Assembly (NCBI GenBank): GCA_003523185.1
Contig: DPGN01000086.1
Coordinates: forward strand, 1-25,927
Origin: Halieaceae bacterium
Lineage (GTDB): Bacteria > Pseudomonadota > Gammaproteobacteria > Pseudomonadales > Halieaceae
Direction: 5' to 3'
Length of the DNA stretch: 25,927 nt
Both the position numbers and the translations under genes were made by a program. Numbering within the stretch: the stretch's first letter is position 1; each line of letters begins with the position of its first letter. The notes below the pieces were generated by a model that worked only from the letters and a program-made list of their open reading frames with translations, was not told where the DNA came from and ran no database searches. Shown here piece by piece: positions 24,602 to 25,927 of this stretch.

Positions 24602-25330
24602 ATGCGACGTGATGTGAGACCTTATTGGGTAAAGCGGTTGTACCTGAAGTTTCGCGCATTTTGGATCTGGTGGTTTCTCGCGCCGCGATGCGAATCATTG
24701 GGGGCTTTCTCAACGATCATGTCTCCCTGGTTTGTCATCATATCAGGTCCCAATATCCGCATCGGGCACTCCTTTACGGCCATCGGGGAAATGCATCATC
24801 CAGTCCAAATTGGCGTATGGGGCCGCAATTTTGGTGAAGGCTGTGTCGAGATTGGCGATGCTTGTCTGATGAGTCCGGGCGCAAGAATTTCCGCTAGCGA
24901 CGAGGTGGTGTTAGGGAATGGCTGCATGATGGCCCATGGCAGTTACATCACCGACTCTGATTGGCATGGGCTTTATGACCGCGTTAATCGAGATGGCACT
25001 CCGAAGCCCGTTCGTCTGGGCAACAATGTGTGGTTGGGTGACCGGTCCACCGTTTTGAAAGGAGTGACTATTGGCGATAATAGTATTGTTGCCGCGAGCT
25101 CTGTAGTGACCAAGGACGTTCCGGCCAATGTCGTCGTAGCCGGCAATCCCGCTGTGATTGTGAGAGAACTCGATGAAAATGAGCCTCGCTATACGCGAGA
25201 AGACATGTTTCGCGACCCGGCTGAAACGCGAGCGTATTTTGATGCGCTCGATAAAACTCTGTTGGCAGATAACTCGTTTTGGCGATGGGTTATCAATTCT
25301 TTATATCCGCGTTCTCGACGCCGGCAATAA
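24602..25330 (+). CDS. Left-handed beta-helix (hexapeptide) acyltransferase
   Basis: A 242-residue acyl- or acetyltransferase of the LbetaH superfamily, probably trimeric and cytoplasmic. The N-terminus is basic and aromatic (YWVKRLYLKFRAFWIWWF), perhaps membrane-touching. Hexapeptide turns run from about residue 52 to 185 (IRIGHS, VEIGDA, VVLGNG, VRLGNN, VTIGDN). A loop inserts TDSDWHGLYDR, whose His122 matches the catalytic His position of maltose/galactoside-type acetyltransferases, and the domain closes with VVAGNPAVIVREL. The substrate is not evident; no sugar or lipid gene is adjacent. The ATG has no good ribosome site, so translation may be weak or leaderless. The last 30 bases overlap the end of the comF-like gene on the opposite strand. 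Confidence 0.85.
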   Translation: MRRDVRPYWVKRLYLKFRAFWIWWFLAPRCESLGAFSTIMSPWFVIISGPNIRIGHSFTAIGEMHHPVQIGVWGRNFGEGCVEIGDACLMSPGARISASDEVVLGNGCMMAHGSYITDSDWHGLYDRVNRDGTPKPVRLGNNVWLGDRSTVLKGVTIGDNSIVAASSVVTKDVPANVVVAGNPAVIVRELDENEPRYTREDMFRDPAETRAYFDALDKTLLADNSFWRWVINSLYPRSRRRQ

Positions 25331-25927
25331 CAGCTCCCTGGCCGTTGCTAACGTCAGTGCACTGACCTCCAGGGCACCCTCGCGCGTCAGTGCTGCCGCG
25401 GCTGCTCTTAACGTGTCACCGGAGGTGATGACGTCATCGATGATTAATATCCGTTTGCCCTTGACGGAGCGAACGGTACGAAAGTGATCAGGATCAATGT
25501 GACGATCAGAGGCCACTTGCAAATGCAGGAAGGGTAAGGGCTTGAAGTGCTTGAGGGTTTTGGTCGGTGGTTCGATCAAGCCTGTTTTTGCGAGTGCATT
25601 GGCGATCAGCCATATGTGATCAAAACCGCGAGTTAGTCGCCGTCGCCAATGGCAGGGAATCACGGTTGCCAGGTCGTATGAAGGCGAAATCTGGCAGTGG
25701 TGAGCTACCCATGACGCAATAAGGTTTGTCAGTTCAACCATGGCGTCATACTTCCAGCGAATCAGCAGATCGGGCACCACGTCGCGGTAGAAAAAAATCG
25801 ACTGCAGCTGGCTTATTCCTGCAACGTGTTGAGCGCCTGTAATAGTGACGCTGTCTTTGGTCTGTGAGTAATTACAGGCCCGATCATCGGGTAATCGTAT
25901 TGATCGTGGACAAAGAGTGGATCTGAG
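25301..25927 (-). CDS. comF: ComF-like phosphoribosyltransferase (5' end cut by window edge)
   Basis: The frame is open from the right edge to 25301, showing 209 residues of a ComF/GntX-type protein; its true start lies outside. The ComF link region is seen as QSIFFYRDVVPDLLIRWKYD, then the PRT hood RRRLTRGFDHIWLIANALA and the PRPP-binding loop ILIIDDVITSGDTLRAAA. ComF proteins help transformation DNA uptake in some bacteria; in others the role is unclear. The visible N-terminus carries LCPRS ... ACNYS where typical ComF has CxxC knuckles, so half of the zinc ligands appear replaced by Ser. The usual RGFNQ reads RGFDH and the following R-T-x-x-Q block is poorly kept, so this is a diverged member. 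An internal GTG at 25780 is unlikely to be the real start because the frame and homology continue upstream. Confidence 0.85.
   Translation of the reverse strand, partial: LRSTLCPRSIRLPDDRACNYSQTKDSVTITGAQHVAGISQLQSIFFYRDVVPDLLIRWKYDAMVELTNLIASWVAHHCQISPSYDLATVIPCHWRRRLTRGFDHIWLIANALAKTGLIEPPTKTLKHFKPLPFLHLQVASDRHIDPDHFRTVRSVKGKRILIIDDVITSGDTLRAAAAALTREGALEVSALTLATARELLLPASRTRI

Noticed and set aside
25301..25780. A short 159-residue ComF starting at the GTG at 25780
   Set aside because: The same frame continues without a stop to the window edge and carries ComF-like sequence upstream, so the gene is cut by the edge rather than short.

Overview
The window is a dense stretch of chromosomal housekeeping genes from a gammaproteobacterium. 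Gene content and order closely follow the priA-argS ... ubiE-ubiJ-ubiB-hisI-hisE-tatABC and ponA ... aroK-aroB ... gltB-gltD-hemE blocks that I recall from Pseudomonas. Base composition, protein style and the trimmed gene order would fit a marine group such as the OM60/NOR5 (Halieaceae) or SAR92 lineages, but that placement is inference. There are no rRNA or tRNA genes, insertion sequences, phage genes or CRISPR arrays that I can see.

Left block (1-11315, all on the minus strand, read right to left): priA (replication restart helicase), argS (arginyl-tRNA synthetase), an FtsN-like SPOR protein, a DUF971 protein, ubiE-ubiJ-ubiB (ubiquinone synthesis), hisI and hisE (histidine steps 2-3 as separate genes), tatA-tatB-tatC (twin-arginine export) and an MsbA-like ABC exporter cut by the left edge. 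Gaps are at most 61 bases and several joints overlap by 4-8 bases, so this may be one or a few long transcripts.

Middle (11316-14205): rpmE (ribosomal protein L31) is divergent from priA and ends in a good intrinsic terminator. It is followed by ponA/mrcA (PBP1a, minus strand, TTG start). A 154-base divergent region separates ponA from aroK.

Plus-strand block (14206-23014): aroK-aroB (shikimate pathway, overlapping by 4 bases), a 141-base leader, gltB-gltD (glutamate synthase) and hemE (uroporphyrinogen decarboxylase).

Right end (23002-25927): cysE and a diverged TrmB-like methyltransferase on the minus strand, a left-handed beta-helix acyltransferase on the plus strand, and a diverged comF-like phosphoribosyltransferase on the minus strand that runs off the right edge. 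hemE/cysE and acyltransferase/comF overlap tail to tail.

I found no convincing undescribed multi-gene system. The most interesting points are the TrmB-like protein in which two family-conserved Asp residues are both Asn, the ComF-like protein whose N-terminal zinc knuckles read CxxS, and the absence of hslVU, pha, pilMNOPQ and damX from a neighbourhood where relatives carry them.
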